A stretch of DNA of 40,703 nucleotides from Gammaproteobacteria bacterium. Its GTDB lineage: Bacteria; Pseudomonadota; Gammaproteobacteria; Steroidobacterales; Woeseiaceae. Made by a program: the position numbers and the translations under genes. The notes under the pieces are model-generated. The model saw nothing but the letters and a program-made list of their open reading frames with translations. It ran no database searches and had not been told where the DNA came from. Positions 24,345-33,291 of the stretch are shown piece by piece. The stretch covers positions 1 to 40,703 of the forward strand of contig JAACFB010000038.1 of NCBI GenBank assembly GCA_009937615.1, given 5' to 3'. Position 1 is the first letter of the stretch. Each line of letters opens with the position of its first letter.

Positions 24345-25574
24345 CTAGCCCGCGATACCTTCGGCCCCGAGCTTGTATTCAGCCGGCAGATCCTCGGGCG
24401 GCTCGTAGGTCTCGGGGTCCATCCGCGACTTGGCGCCGGCCTTGGCAAGCAACGCTTCGTATTCCTCGCGAATGAATGGGTCCTCCAGCCAGTAAGGGAT
24501 CGACGTGCCACCTTCGTGCAGGTCCATGGCCGTGTAATCGATATGCGGCGCCCCGGGCGGGCCCGGATCGCGGCCCGGGTTGTGCGGCCCGAACCAGGCG
24601 GTCAGGCGCAGTGGCTCGGCCGACACGGCGAAATGCTGGTGGTACCAGCGTGCGCCGCCCGGCGCAGCGGTAACCATGCCTCCCTGCTTGTAATCGACGC
24701 GGCGCACCTGGTCGCCGTAACCGTCCTTCCATGGCGTCGGGCCGCAGTGCTCGGGCCAACTGCAGGTATAACCCTCTCCCTTGAGGCAGATCAGCACGGC
24801 GGCTGAAGTGTGTGCGTGCCCCTTCGAGTAGCGGCCGACTTCGTGCTCGCCGATCCACAGGTAGAAAGTGTTGTCCGTCATATACGGCTCGACCCGGCGC
24901 CAGCCCTTCGAGCGCCGGTTATCCAGCGGAAGTTCGCAGTTGATGGCGTCCGGAACGAGATTCGTGCGGCGCATCGCGAGGCCGCGGACCGGGTCCGGCT
25001 CGACTTCGGTGCGTTCCTTGTAAAAATCGGCGTCCGTGCTGAAGCGTTCCCGGAATACGTAGGGATTGTCAAATATGGCGTCGGTGTTCTGCAGCGCATT
25101 GATCAGGATCGGCGCAGTCGTCCCGGCCTGCAGCAGCGCCGGTTCGTTGGTCGCATTGACGATCCGGTGCCAGGCATTCAGGGGAATCGAAAACATCGAG
25201 CCCTTTTGCCATTCGAATACGTGCTTTTGCTTCTCGTCGTCGAGCCAGACCTCGGTCGAACCGCGTCCCTCGACGACCAGGTAAATCTTTTCGAACATGT
25301 GTTTCTCGGGATTCAGGGCGCCGCCGGCCGGTACTTCAACGGCATAGCCACCCCACTTGCCTTCCGTTCCGTAGAGCTGAATGTAGCTGCCCCGGCCGCC
25401 GACGCGCTCCCAGGGCTCCAGCGGGATATCCCGGATATCGCCGATCCCGATGTCGCGAAAGACGGGAATACCCTCAGACTCCATAAAGGTGTCATACGGC
25501 GTCGGGAGTTTCTTGAATTTACCGAAGCCGGCTCTCTGCCCTTCTTTCGGCTCGGTCCAATGCTCGTGTCCCAT
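24345..25574 (-). CDS. Two-domain cupin (bicupin) protein
   Basis: A soluble 409-residue protein with two cupin barrels. The N-terminal barrel (about residues 75-160) contains GGYAVEVPAGGALNPEKHMFEKIYLVVEGRG and IPLNAWHRIVNAT. The C-terminal barrel (about 245-345) contains GRYSKGHAHTSAAVLICLKGEGY and GGARWYHQHFAVS. Likely metal ligands are His/Glu in KHMFE and AWH (domain 1) and HAH and HQH (domain 2), with the usual glutamate after HxH missing in domain 2. Bicupins include gentisate-type ring-cleavage dioxygenases and sugar- or lipid-modifying enzymes; I cannot assign a substrate. A good AGGAG ribosome-binding site precedes the ATG. It lies between a tripartite transporter and the EutA-like gene. 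Confidence 0.82.
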   Translation of the reverse strand: MGHEHWTEPKEGQRAGFGKFKKLPTPYDTFMESEGIPVFRDIGIGDIRDIPLEPWERVGGRGSYIQLYGTEGKWGGYAVEVPAGGALNPEKHMFEKIYLVVEGRGSTEVWLDDEKQKHVFEWQKGSMFSIPLNAWHRIVNATNEPALLQAGTTAPILINALQNTDAIFDNPYVFRERFSTDADFYKERTEVEPDPVRGLAMRRTNLVPDAINCELPLDNRRSKGWRRVEPYMTDNTFYLWIGEHEVGRYSKGHAHTSAAVLICLKGEGYTCSWPEHCGPTPWKDGYGDQVRRVDYKQGGMVTAAPGGARWYHQHFAVSAEPLRLTAWFGPHNPGRDPGPPGAPHIDYTAMDLHEGGTSIPYWLEDPFIREEYEALLAKAGAKSRMDPETYEPPEDLPAEYKLGAEGIAG

Positions 25575-25642
25575 GTTGTACTCCTGTAAATGCGTCCTGG
25601 TTCAGAGACTCTAATCGGTGATCCGCCAGGTTATGGCTCTGG

Positions 25643-26116
25643 TCACGAAAGCAGCACACCGGCAAACAGGTCGTAGGCAAGCGCTACCTCGAATACGAGG
25701 TAGATGACCAGTGACGTCACCAGCGCGACGATCAGTGCGCTGCGCCGGGACTGCTGACCCAAAAAGGCGATCGAGGCATACAGATAAAGCGGTATCGCAA
25801 CCAGGAAGCCGACGAGATAAATCGCCACAACGCCCCCCGCCACGAACAGTATCGCCACAATTTCCCGGCCGCGCGCGACATCCGGCCCGGGTCGCTCAGT
25901 TGCCGCTGCATCGCCGTCAGCGCTGGTGCCAAAAGCGGCGCGAAACATGTCGGCGAGCAATAGTAACAGGGTTATGCCGCCTGCGAGCAGCGGAACGAGT
26001 CGCGTTGTCTCGTCAAGCGTAAGGTAGCCGGTCAAAAGGTAGCCGACGACGAATAGGCAGATCACGAGCGATGGCAACAGAACGTTAGTGCGGTTCCAGC
26101 TCGATCGCCTATTCAC
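25643..26116 (-). CDS. tctB: Tripartite tricarboxylate transporter small membrane subunit (TctB), copy 2
   Basis: A protein of 157 residues with four hydrophobic segments: LLPSLVICLFVVGYLLTGYLTL, LVPLLAGGITLLLLLADMF, IVAILFVAGGVVAIYLVGFLV and ALIVALVTSLVIYLVFEVALA. The pattern of four helices with a charged loop after the second, and a neighbouring tctA, define TctB. It supports import of a carboxylate by the TctA channel. GTG is the start codon at 26116, overlapping the tctA stop (GTGA). The gap of 68 bases to the bicupin gene contains only that gene's ribosome-binding site. Confidence 0.85.
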   Translation of the reverse strand: MNRRSSWNRTNVLLPSLVICLFVVGYLLTGYLTLDETTRLVPLLAGGITLLLLLADMFRAAFGTSADGDAAATERPGPDVARGREIVAILFVAGGVVAIYLVGFLVAIPLYLYASIAFLGQQSRRSALIVALVTSLVIYLVFEVALAYDLFAGVLLS

Positions 26117-27618
26117 GAGGTTTCTCCCGAAATGCTCGCGGCAAGCCGTCTGCGCAGCAGAGGGACAAACGACCAGCTCAAACTCAGCAGGATCAGCACG
26201 ACCAGGACAATCGACGTTACCGAATGCACGAAGATGCCCAGGTTTCCCTGGCCGATCATCATCGACTGTTGAAACCCGCGCTCGGCGGTCTCACCGAGGA
26301 TCAGCGCGATGACGAGAGGCAGGCGCGGGTAATCGAATCTGAGCATCAGGTAGCCGAGCACGCCGATCACCGCAGCAAGCACAACGTCACCGGGCGTCAG
26401 GTTTATCGCATAAACACCGACCAGGCTGACGGCGATGACGACCGGCGCCAGAATCTGCCCTTTGACGAGCGTGATCGCAGCCAGCCAGCGAACAAACGTA
26501 ATTCCAATGATCGAAGCGAGTACTGCGCTCAGTGTCAGCGCCACGATCAGGCCATAAATTTCCGGCTCATGATCCGCGAAGATCGCGGGACCCGGCTGCA
26601 TGCCATGCAGCATGAGTATGCCGAGAAACACGGCCATCTCGGCGCTGCCGGGAATACCGAAAGCCAGCGTCGGCAGCAGCGCACCGCTGTCCTTGGCGTT
26701 GTTCGCGGACTCCGGCGCAATGATGCCTTCGATCCTGCCGGTGCCGAACGATTCCGGATCGGGATCCGCCTTCTTGGTCGTCGAATACGCAATGAACGTC
26801 GCAACCGTTCCGCCTACCCCGGGTATCGCGCCGATCAGCGTGCCCGTGATTGAGCCGCGAATTACCACCTTCCAATGCCTCAGCGTGGCACGCATTCCCG
26901 ACCAGACGCCATCCAGTCTTACGGTTCCGGCATCGGCCGCAACGGCGCCGCCTTCGATCGACAGCCGAATCATCTCCGCCATGCCGAACAAGCCGACCAA
27001 TGCCGGTATCAGCGGTATGCCGTCCCACAGGTAATCGGAACCGAACGTGTATCGCACGCCGCCATGAACGGTATCGTAGCCGACGAAGGACAGCATCAGC
27101 CCGACGCCGCCCGCGACCAGGCCACGAAGCAGATTCGCGGAAGACGAGATTGCGACCGTGACGATGCCGAATACCGCTACGAGAAAAAACTCCGGCGGGC
27201 CGAACAACAAAACGATATCGCGGGCGATAGGCAGGACAAGCAGCAACGTGATGACTCCGAAAAGCCCGCCGAGCGGCGATGCAGATGCTACGGCGCCGAT
27301 CGCATCGGCTGCGCGACCCTGCTTGGCTAACGGATGACCATCAAGACAGGTGGCTGCGCTTGGCGCGGTGCCCGGCGCATTGAGAAGAATCGCCGAAATG
27401 GATCCCCCCATCGCAATCGCGCCCATAATGCCGCCGGCCATCGCAAGCGCGTGCATCACCTCCATGCCATAGGTCAGTGGCAACAGCAATGCCAGCGCCG
27501 TCGTGCCCCCCAATCCGGGGATGACGCCGAACACCAATCCGACCAGCACACCGGCGAACACGAACAGTAAAGTACCGGGCGACAGGATACTCGCGGTGGC
27601 CTGCAGCAGCTCAGGCAT
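26113..27618 (-). CDS. tctA: Tripartite tricarboxylate transporter large membrane subunit (TctA), copy 2
   Basis: An integral membrane protein of about 501 residues and roughly 12 helices, the conducting subunit of a TTT-family secondary importer. Diagnostic features are FAGVLVGLVFGVIPGLGGTTALALLLPLT near the N-terminus, GAIAMGGSISAILLNAPGTAPSAATCLDG, and the second half-repeat GSITGTLIGAIPGVGGTVATFIAYSTTKK followed by GIIAPESANNAKDSGALLPTLAFGIPG. I chose ATG 27618, which gives the usual family N-terminus; a TTG at 27642 overlapping the tctC stop would add eight residues. Substrates of this family range over citrate, tartrate, aromatic acids and others, so none is assigned. Confidence 0.93.
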   Translation of the reverse strand: MPELLQATASILSPGTLLFVFAGVLVGLVFGVIPGLGGTTALALLLPLTYGMEVMHALAMAGGIMGAIAMGGSISAILLNAPGTAPSAATCLDGHPLAKQGRAADAIGAVASASPLGGLFGVITLLLVLPIARDIVLLFGPPEFFLVAVFGIVTVAISSSANLLRGLVAGGVGLMLSFVGYDTVHGGVRYTFGSDYLWDGIPLIPALVGLFGMAEMIRLSIEGGAVAADAGTVRLDGVWSGMRATLRHWKVVIRGSITGTLIGAIPGVGGTVATFIAYSTTKKADPDPESFGTGRIEGIIAPESANNAKDSGALLPTLAFGIPGSAEMAVFLGILMLHGMQPGPAIFADHEPEIYGLIVALTLSAVLASIIGITFVRWLAAITLVKGQILAPVVIAVSLVGVYAINLTPGDVVLAAVIGVLGYLMLRFDYPRLPLVIALILGETAERGFQQSMMIGQGNLGIFVHSVTSIVLVVLILLSLSWSFVPLLRRRLAASISGETS

Positions 27619-27638
27619 GCTCAGATTTCCAAAAAGTA

Positions 27639-28592
27639 TCAATCAAGAAGTTGTTTGAATCGATCGTAAAACTCGGTCATCTCAAGAACGGTGGCCGTGG
27701 TTTCGGCAGCACTGGCCGGATGCGCTTCATTGCCGGTGCTCGCAAGCCACGATTTGAAGTCTGCATCATCCATGGCCGCGAGCAAGGCTCTTTCGAGCAT
27801 TGTTTTTATATCGTCGGGCAAGCCGGGTGGACCGCCCATCATGCGCATGACCCTGAGTTGACCGAGTTCCGGTGCACCAAGGTCCTCGGCATCCGCAATA
27901 TTCGGATCATTGCTGTCGGCGCCGAACACTGCGAGCGCCTTGATATCACCGGACTCGAGGTAGCTGCGGGCCGTCGAATAATTGATCATTGCCGCATCGA
28001 AATCACCGCGTATCAGCCCGAGCAGATAGCCGGCACTGCCCTTGTAGCCGGTGATGATCTCGAACGGAATGCCCAGCGTCTCGTTGACAATATTCGTCGC
28101 AACGTACGACGTCGATCCCGGGCCTGTCGCGCCGTAGGTGACGCTTCGCCCCAAGCCTTTCAAGTCCTCGATGGAACCGAGTGGCGAATCGCCCTTGACG
28201 ACGAAGACGTAAGTATCGTATCCAAGCGTTGCCAGCCAGGTGACTTCTGACAGCTCATACCCGATCGGCATATTTTGCAACTGCGGTATCAGCACGCCGG
28301 GCATGTTGAATATGCCGATCGTATAACCGTCGGCGCGGGCGCGAAATATATCGCTGGCACCGCGCCGTCCACCGGCGCCCGGCAGGTTCTTTGGCAGTAC
28401 ATTGATCGAGTTCGGCAGGTGCTTCTCGAGACCGGGTACCAGTGCGCGCACATAGGCGTCGAATGCACCCCCGGAGTTGAAGGGAATAACGACCGTTATG
28501 TCTTTCGAGGGATAGCCGGTTTCAGCGCTGCAGGCAATGAGAAAAAACAGCGCCGCGAAAACCGTAGGTCTGATGGTCCGAATCCAGTTCAC
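27639..28592 (-). CDS. tctC: TTT-family substrate-binding lipoprotein (TctC), copy 2
   Basis: A 317-residue extracytoplasmic binding protein of the Bug/TctC family. Typical features are ITVVIPFNSGGAFDAYVRALVPGLEKHL at the start of the mature part, LPKNLPGAGGRRGASDIFRARADGYTIG, and DLKGLGRSVTYGATGPGSTSYV. The leader MNWIRTIRPTVFAALFFLIAC ends in a lipobox-like LIAC, so it is probably anchored in a membrane rather than free in the periplasm. The start is GTG 28592. It is 37 bases from the upstream tctB and borders the downstream tctA, making this the second C-A-B set in the operon. Confidence 0.9.
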   Translation of the reverse strand: MNWIRTIRPTVFAALFFLIACSAETGYPSKDITVVIPFNSGGAFDAYVRALVPGLEKHLPNSINVLPKNLPGAGGRRGASDIFRARADGYTIGIFNMPGVLIPQLQNMPIGYELSEVTWLATLGYDTYVFVVKGDSPLGSIEDLKGLGRSVTYGATGPGSTSYVATNIVNETLGIPFEIITGYKGSAGYLLGLIRGDFDAAMINYSTARSYLESGDIKALAVFGADSNDPNIADAEDLGAPELGQLRVMRMMGGPPGLPDDIKTMLERALLAAMDDADFKSWLASTGNEAHPASAAETTATVLEMTEFYDRFKQLLD

Positions 28593-28629
28593 TCGTTAGC
28601 CCGCTTCAGCAGCTCCATATATAACAGCG

Positions 28630-29160
28630 TCAAAACAAATCATAGCGCGACAGCAATCTGAAAATATAACCGCGGTACAGCTCGATATTGAAGCCGTGTT
28701 CGAACAGCACGTAAATGAGCGCCGCCACGCCAACCGACACCATTAGCGCGAGCACCGGGTGCTCGCGCGAGATCCGGTGCATCAGCACAAACATGAACAA
28801 CAGGATGCCGACATAGTGCCCGGCGACATAAATCAGCAACAGCAACAGCGCCATGAAGCCGATGAAGCGTGCGACGCTGTTGAACTCCTTGTTCTCACCG
28901 CGGACCGCGTGCCTTAGTTCGTGCAGGACCAAGTGATGCTGGGCCTGCCTGCGTGTCTTGTTGAACTGCATCGCGATGAGCAGCAGCAACGGCACCATGA
29001 TCACGATCGGCGCGCGTGCCGAAACGAAGTCATAGGTCAGCGCCGCTATGAATCCGCCGAGCACGAACAGGCCGATCACCGCAATGAAGACGAACTCCAG
29101 CGCCACCCTCCTCTGGGTCTCGTCGCCTCGCTCGGTTTCCTGTCGCGAATCGTCGCTCAT
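28630..29160 (-). CDS. tctB: Tripartite tricarboxylate transporter small membrane subunit (TctB), copy 1
   Basis: A 176-residue membrane protein with four helices after an acidic, polar N-terminal tail of about 25 residues. Hydrophobic segments include EFVFIAVIGLFVLGGFIAALTY, ARAPIVIMVPLLLLIAMQF, FIGFMALLLLLIYVAGHYVGILLFMFVLMH and LALMVSVGVAALIYVLFEHG. Both the helix pattern and the position directly after tctA match TctB. The ATG overlaps the tctA stop by four bases (ATGA). It is only weakly similar to copy 2, so this is not a recent duplication. Confidence 0.84.
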   Translation of the reverse strand: MSDDSRQETERGDETQRRVALEFVFIAVIGLFVLGGFIAALTYDFVSARAPIVIMVPLLLLIAMQFNKTRRQAQHHLVLHELRHAVRGENKEFNSVARFIGFMALLLLLIYVAGHYVGILLFMFVLMHRISREHPVLALMVSVGVAALIYVLFEHGFNIELYRGYIFRLLSRYDLF

Positions 29161-30665
29161 TGGCGTCCGGCCTCACGGCGATGTTGCACGATGCCCCAGA
29201 TGTTATAGGCGAGGAAGGCAAGCGTGATCAGGGCCAGGGTCAGCGGGATCGGCCGCAGGATAAAATCCGGGCCATCCAGCTGGGTTGCAAGATACAGGTT
29301 CTTCTCGACCGCAAAGCCCAGTACGAAGCCGATCAACAGTGCCGCGCGCGAGTAGTCGAGCACCTTCATCAGGTAGCCGATTACCCCGAAAACCAGCGCG
29401 ACGAAGATGTCGAACCAGGCACTGTGCACAGCATAGGCGCCCGTGAATATAATGACGATGAGCACGGGCACGAGCACTGAACCGCGCAGACCCGTCGCCC
29501 GGCTCAGCGGATTGACCAGGAACATGCCGCCCAGCATGCCGATCAAGTTGCCGATAATGATCGTGAAGATCATGATGAACACGACATCGACATGATAAGT
29601 CAGCATGTTGGGTCCGGTCTCCTGGCCGAGCACGAACAGCGCGCCGAGCAGGATTGCCATGGATGAGCTTCCCGGCACGCCGAATGCAACCGTCGAGGCC
29701 AGCGCGCCACCTTCTACCGCGTCGTTAGCTGCCTCGGAACCGATGACCCCCTCGATGTTGCCCTTGCCGAATGTCGCCTTGCTCTTCGACGTCTGCTTTG
29801 CATGCCCGTAGGCGATGAACGCGGCCGGCGCGCTGCCGAGACCGGGTATCAGCCCCATCGCCGTGCCTATCGAGCTGCAGCGCAGGATCAGCCACCAGTG
29901 CTTGAAAGCTTCCAGCATGCCCCGGAATACCTGCCGCTGCGTATCGCGCGTGTTCATCGGCTTGACCGACTCCCCTGTCAGCGAGCCACCGCTCACCCAG
30001 AGCTCGAACATCTCCGCGACAGCGAAAAGGCCGAGAATAACTGGCACGAGTTCCAGGCCGTCACGGAGTTCGAGCAGGCCGAAGGTGAACCGCTCCTGGT
30101 TCGTCACGTTGTCGAGCCCGACCATCGCCAGCAGCAGGCCCAGCAAGGCAGCGATCAGGCTGCGAACGATGTCCTCCTTGCCCAGCACCGCGACAAAAGT
30201 CAGCGCGAGAAACGCCAGCACGAAGATCTCGGAGGGACCGAAGAACAGGACGACCTTCTGCAGAATCGGGAGTAGCAGCGCGAGGACCACGGCGCCGAAC
30301 GTGGCGCCCAGAAAGCAGGCCGTCAATGCGGCCCCGGCCGCCATCGCGCCTTCGCCGTTTCGGCGCATCGGCACGCCATCCAGCAGCGTCGCGGCATTCT
30401 GGCCGGTGCCGGGCGTGCTGAACAGGATTGCGGTAAGGCCGCCGCCCTGGGCCACGGTCGAATGTGCGCCGAGCAGGAACGCGACGCCGGCGCCGGGCTC
30501 CATCGAGTACAGGAACGGGATGACCATTGCCATCGCGAAGTGGCCGCTGAGCCCGGGGATGACCCCGATGACCAGCCCGAAGGTCGCGCCGATCAGCAGG
30601 TAAGGAAAAACGGCGAGACTGATCGCCTGCAGGAATCCACTGACCAGACCTTCAAGAATACCCAT
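29157..30665 (-). CDS. tctA: Tripartite tricarboxylate transporter large membrane subunit (TctA), copy 1
   Basis: A 502-residue TctA protein with about 12 helices. Family marks are GATFGLVIGVIPGLSGHFAMAMVIPF, GGGLTAILFSTPGTGQNAATLLDG, SSIGTAMGLIPGLGSAPAAFIAYGHAKQ and GVIGSEAANDAVEGGALASTVAFGVPGSSSMAILLGAL. Compared with copy 2 the two signature loops differ (STPGTGQNAAT against NAPGTAPSAAT), suggesting different substrates. It follows tctC copy 1 by 42 bases and overlaps tctB copy 1. Confidence 0.94.
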   Translation of the reverse strand: MGILEGLVSGFLQAISLAVFPYLLIGATFGLVIGVIPGLSGHFAMAMVIPFLYSMEPGAGVAFLLGAHSTVAQGGGLTAILFSTPGTGQNAATLLDGVPMRRNGEGAMAAGAALTACFLGATFGAVVLALLLPILQKVVLFFGPSEIFVLAFLALTFVAVLGKEDIVRSLIAALLGLLLAMVGLDNVTNQERFTFGLLELRDGLELVPVILGLFAVAEMFELWVSGGSLTGESVKPMNTRDTQRQVFRGMLEAFKHWWLILRCSSIGTAMGLIPGLGSAPAAFIAYGHAKQTSKSKATFGKGNIEGVIGSEAANDAVEGGALASTVAFGVPGSSSMAILLGALFVLGQETGPNMLTYHVDVVFIMIFTIIIGNLIGMLGGMFLVNPLSRATGLRGSVLVPVLIVIIFTGAYAVHSAWFDIFVALVFGVIGYLMKVLDYSRAALLIGFVLGFAVEKNLYLATQLDGPDFILRPIPLTLALITLAFLAYNIWGIVQHRREAGRQ

Positions 30666-30707
30666 GTCCGCTGCCCGTTGCCGCCCGACCGCGCCCGCCG
30701 CGAATCG

Positions 30708-31778
30708 TTACAGCTCGCCCACGATTGCGCGCACGAACAGGCTGCGAATATCGTCGGGCATCGTCATCGAATCCTGCACGATCCGGCTCATCTCGGCGCC
30801 GGAGACATGATTGATCGGCCGCTGGTTATCGCCGGCAAATGCCAGCAGCGCCGGGTCGTGCAGGGCCTTGTCAAAGGCATCGCTGAGAAACGCGACCCGC
30901 TCGGCGGCCGTGCCCGGCGGCGCGGCGACGGGCCGGCCGACCGCGTGCAGTGCGACCCAGGCTGAGAGGATAGCGTCGGCGCGCTCGGGGTTGGATGTCC
31001 GTGCCGCAAATTCGAACACGGTTGGCACGTCCGCAAGATCGGCGGATCGCTCCCGGTTGCTCTGCAGGACGATCTTGTCGCGCCCCTGCGCGACAGCGTC
31101 GAGCGCGCTGCCCCAGGATCCCCAGGTGCCGGCGATGTTGCCGCGCAACATTGCCTGGCGGACTACCGACGAGCTGTCGAAGCCGTGGATGATATCCAGG
31201 TCCATCTCGAGTGCTTCATTGACGATCACGGCATCGACATAGGTGCTGCCGCCGAGCCCGGTCGCCCCGATCTTGACTGCCTTGCCGAGCGTCCAGAAGT
31301 CTTCGAACGATTCATAACCGCTGTCGAGCGCAACGACGAGCACACGTTCGTCAGCCACCAGGCGACCCAGGTAAGCGAAGTCGGCTATTTGATAATCGGC
31401 GCCCCGCATTCCAGCGATCTCGTTCATTACCAGCGCGCTGCCGTTCATCGTGCCGATCGTCAGGCCGTTGGGCTCGGAGTTGTATAATTCGTTGACGCCG
31501 CGCATACCGCCTGCGCCGGGCAAATTGACGATATCCACGCGGGCGCCCGTGTATTTCTCGAGATAGGGAGCGATCATGCGCCCGTATTCGTCGTAGCCGC
31601 CGCCGGGGCTGTAGGGAATGATCCACTTGATTATGCGCCCGTCAAAGAAGGCTGCAGCGCCCTCTTTGGGAGGGCCATCTTCGGCAGGTGGCGTACAGGC
31701 GCCGAGGCCCGCGGCCAGCAGCACCAGCAGCACGACTAGCCGGCGCCTATGCAACAACAGTGTGGCGATTAATTGCAT
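30708..31778 (-). CDS. tctC: TTT-family substrate-binding lipoprotein (TctC), copy 1
   Basis: A 356-residue TctC/Bug-type binding protein, the first gene of the leftward transporter operon. The leader RRLVVLLVLLAAGLGAC ends in the lipobox LGAC at about residue 28, so it is probably a lipoprotein. Mature-domain marks are IIKWIIPYSPGGGYDEYGRMIAPYLEKYTG, VNLPGAGGMRGVNELYNSEPNGLTIG and GKAVKIGATGLGGSTYVDAV. The C-terminal region is longer than in copy 2 and less conserved. Its promoter should lie in the 200-base gap shared with the divergent cupin genes. Confidence 0.9.
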   Translation of the reverse strand: MQLIATLLLHRRRLVVLLVLLAAGLGACTPPAEDGPPKEGAAAFFDGRIIKWIIPYSPGGGYDEYGRMIAPYLEKYTGARVDIVNLPGAGGMRGVNELYNSEPNGLTIGTMNGSALVMNEIAGMRGADYQIADFAYLGRLVADERVLVVALDSGYESFEDFWTLGKAVKIGATGLGGSTYVDAVIVNEALEMDLDIIHGFDSSSVVRQAMLRGNIAGTWGSWGSALDAVAQGRDKIVLQSNRERSADLADVPTVFEFAARTSNPERADAILSAWVALHAVGRPVAAPPGTAAERVAFLSDAFDKALHDPALLAFAGDNQRPINHVSGAEMSRIVQDSMTMPDDIRSLFVRAIVGEL

Positions 31779-31978
31779 TGAGTGTCATTGCCCCCTGGTC
31801 AGCTCGTCGCAAAAGTATGCAGCAGGCATCATACCCGTACAACAACAACCTCGGGCAAAACGATGTCGGCTGTAATCAATTGTCTTACTTGCGAAATTAT
31901 TTGACGCGGCGCTTTTGATGCAGATATTTGTTATTCTCGCGGTCTCCGCAAATACCGCGCCACAACAGACTTTCAAGC
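31779..31978. promoter_or_regulatory. Divergent control region between tctC and the single-domain cupins
   Basis: This 200-base gap separates oppositely oriented operons and contains no plausible gene. On the minus strand TATGAT (31828-31833) is a good -10, with a weak TTGCCC 19 bases upstream. On the plus strand TTGACG occurs near 31900, with T-rich TATTTG/TATTCT sequence about 18-26 bases later. The middle is AT-richer than its surroundings. No regulator gene is adjacent. Confidence 0.4.
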
Positions 31979-32572
31979 ATGACAGACACCGCAGAAAATG
32001 CCGAGGAAATCGAACCGGTAGGGCACTACCATAGCAAGAAAGACCGTATTTTTGTTCGCCCGATCCAGGGCGCCTACAACCTGAGCGAAGAGCTACAGCG
32101 CCTGCGATCGATGCCCCGTGTCCGCAAGGCAAAAGACATCAAGTTCGTCGACGGACCGCAGACTTACAGCCGGCATTACGTGGAACCGAAAGACGGCATC
32201 ACGCAATTGTTTCACCTGCATCTGGAAGAATACGGACCCGGTGGTCGCTCGCAAAAACACGGGCATGTCAACGAGGCCGCATTTTACATCCTTGATGGCG
32301 ATGGCTACGAGATTCACGATGGCCAGCGATACGACTGGACGGCTGGCGATGTCGCGATCGTGCACAACAACTGTGTGCACCAGCATTTCAACGCCAGCGA
32401 TACGAAACCGGCACGGGCGCTCGTCATAAAGACCAAACCCATGTTCATGTTCATGAACATGTTGTTCCAGAAACAGGTCGTGCCTCGCCCGACAACGCCG
32501 GCACCGGGGGGCGAAAACTTTACGGCTCGCGAAGGCGAAGCGGACTTCAACCATCCCGAAGAGGGTTACTGA
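31979..32572 (+). CDS. Single-domain cupin protein A
   Basis: A soluble protein of 197 residues with one cupin barrel at about residues 75-150. Motif 1 is GGRSQKHGHVNEAAFYILDGDGYEIHDG, with His-x-His and a glutamate as likely metal ligands; motif 2 is DVAIVHNNCVHQHFNAS, with the third histidine. The ATG at 31979 (MTDTAENAEE) is preferred over a TTG at 31928, which would lie in the promoter-like region. Substrate unknown. It is separated by only 2 bases from a second cupin gene, and both share the phrase HQHFNA, so the two products may form a mixed oligomer resembling a split bicupin. Confidence 0.8.
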   Translation: MTDTAENAEEIEPVGHYHSKKDRIFVRPIQGAYNLSEELQRLRSMPRVRKAKDIKFVDGPQTYSRHYVEPKDGITQLFHLHLEEYGPGGRSQKHGHVNEAAFYILDGDGYEIHDGQRYDWTAGDVAIVHNNCVHQHFNASDTKPARALVIKTKPMFMFMNMLFQKQVVPRPTTPAPGGENFTAREGEADFNHPEEGY

Positions 32573-32574
32573 CC

Positions 32575-33180
32575 ATGGCCTGGGGAGAAACCTCTGTCTG
32601 GATTGACGGCACCGAAAACGATCCGCTCTATCAAAACATGCTGGACGACGCGGAGTCCGCTCCGGAAAGAAACGCCAAGCGCAAGAAGATTGTCAGGCCG
32701 GCTGAAATGCCCTGGGAAATGTCCCGGCAGGGCATCCTCAAGCACCTGATCAACGAGCAGATGAATACGCGCATGGAGACTGTCGACGCCTACATGCAGA
32801 TCATCCCGCCGGGCAGTCATTCGGGCAAGCACCGCCACCTGGCCGAAGAGTGCCTGTATGTTCTCGAAGGACGTGGCTACGACCTGCACCAGGATTGTGA
32901 TGTGGAAATCACCGACGACTTTCACTGGACGCCGCAGGATGAAGTGAAGCGCTTCGAGTGGGAAGCCGGCGACATCATCTACATACCGCCCAACACGATA
33001 CACCAGCATTTCAACGCGGATCCGGAACGGCCGGCGCGCCTGATCTCCTCGACCAATCGCATCTTCAAGCAGTGTGGTCTCAACGACCTCGAGCAGATCG
33101 AGGACGCGCCCGAATACGAGCCCGGCCTGCAGATTACGCCGGAGTTCGTACGGTCCCTGCTGCGTGGCGAGTCGAGCTAA
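32575..33180 (+). CDS. Single-domain cupin protein B
   Basis: A 201-residue protein with a cupin barrel at about residues 72-160. Motif 1 is PGSHSGKHRHLAEECLYVLEGRGYDLH, giving two histidines and a glutamate; motif 2 is AGDIIYIPPNTIHQHFNADPERPARLIS, giving the third histidine. An insertion of about 20 acidic/aromatic residues (DVEITDDFHWTPQDEVKRFEW) separates the motifs. It resembles protein A in the second motif. It starts 2 bases after the previous stop. The frame remains open past its TAA into the following permease gene (see that entry). Confidence 0.82.
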   Translation: MAWGETSVWIDGTENDPLYQNMLDDAESAPERNAKRKKIVRPAEMPWEMSRQGILKHLINEQMNTRMETVDAYMQIIPPGSHSGKHRHLAEECLYVLEGRGYDLHQDCDVEITDDFHWTPQDEVKRFEWEAGDIIYIPPNTIHQHFNADPERPARLISSTNRIFKQCGLNDLEQIEDAPEYEPGLQITPEFVRSLLRGESS

Positions 33181-33291
33181 ACCCGGGTCAGCCCGAACTG
33201 TGCGCGGCCGGGCAGCGCTGCCGAGTACTCGCCCCTGTTAGGCGCGCTACTGGCCCTCGCCTCCGCGGCAACCTTCGGCCTGAACAATGCG

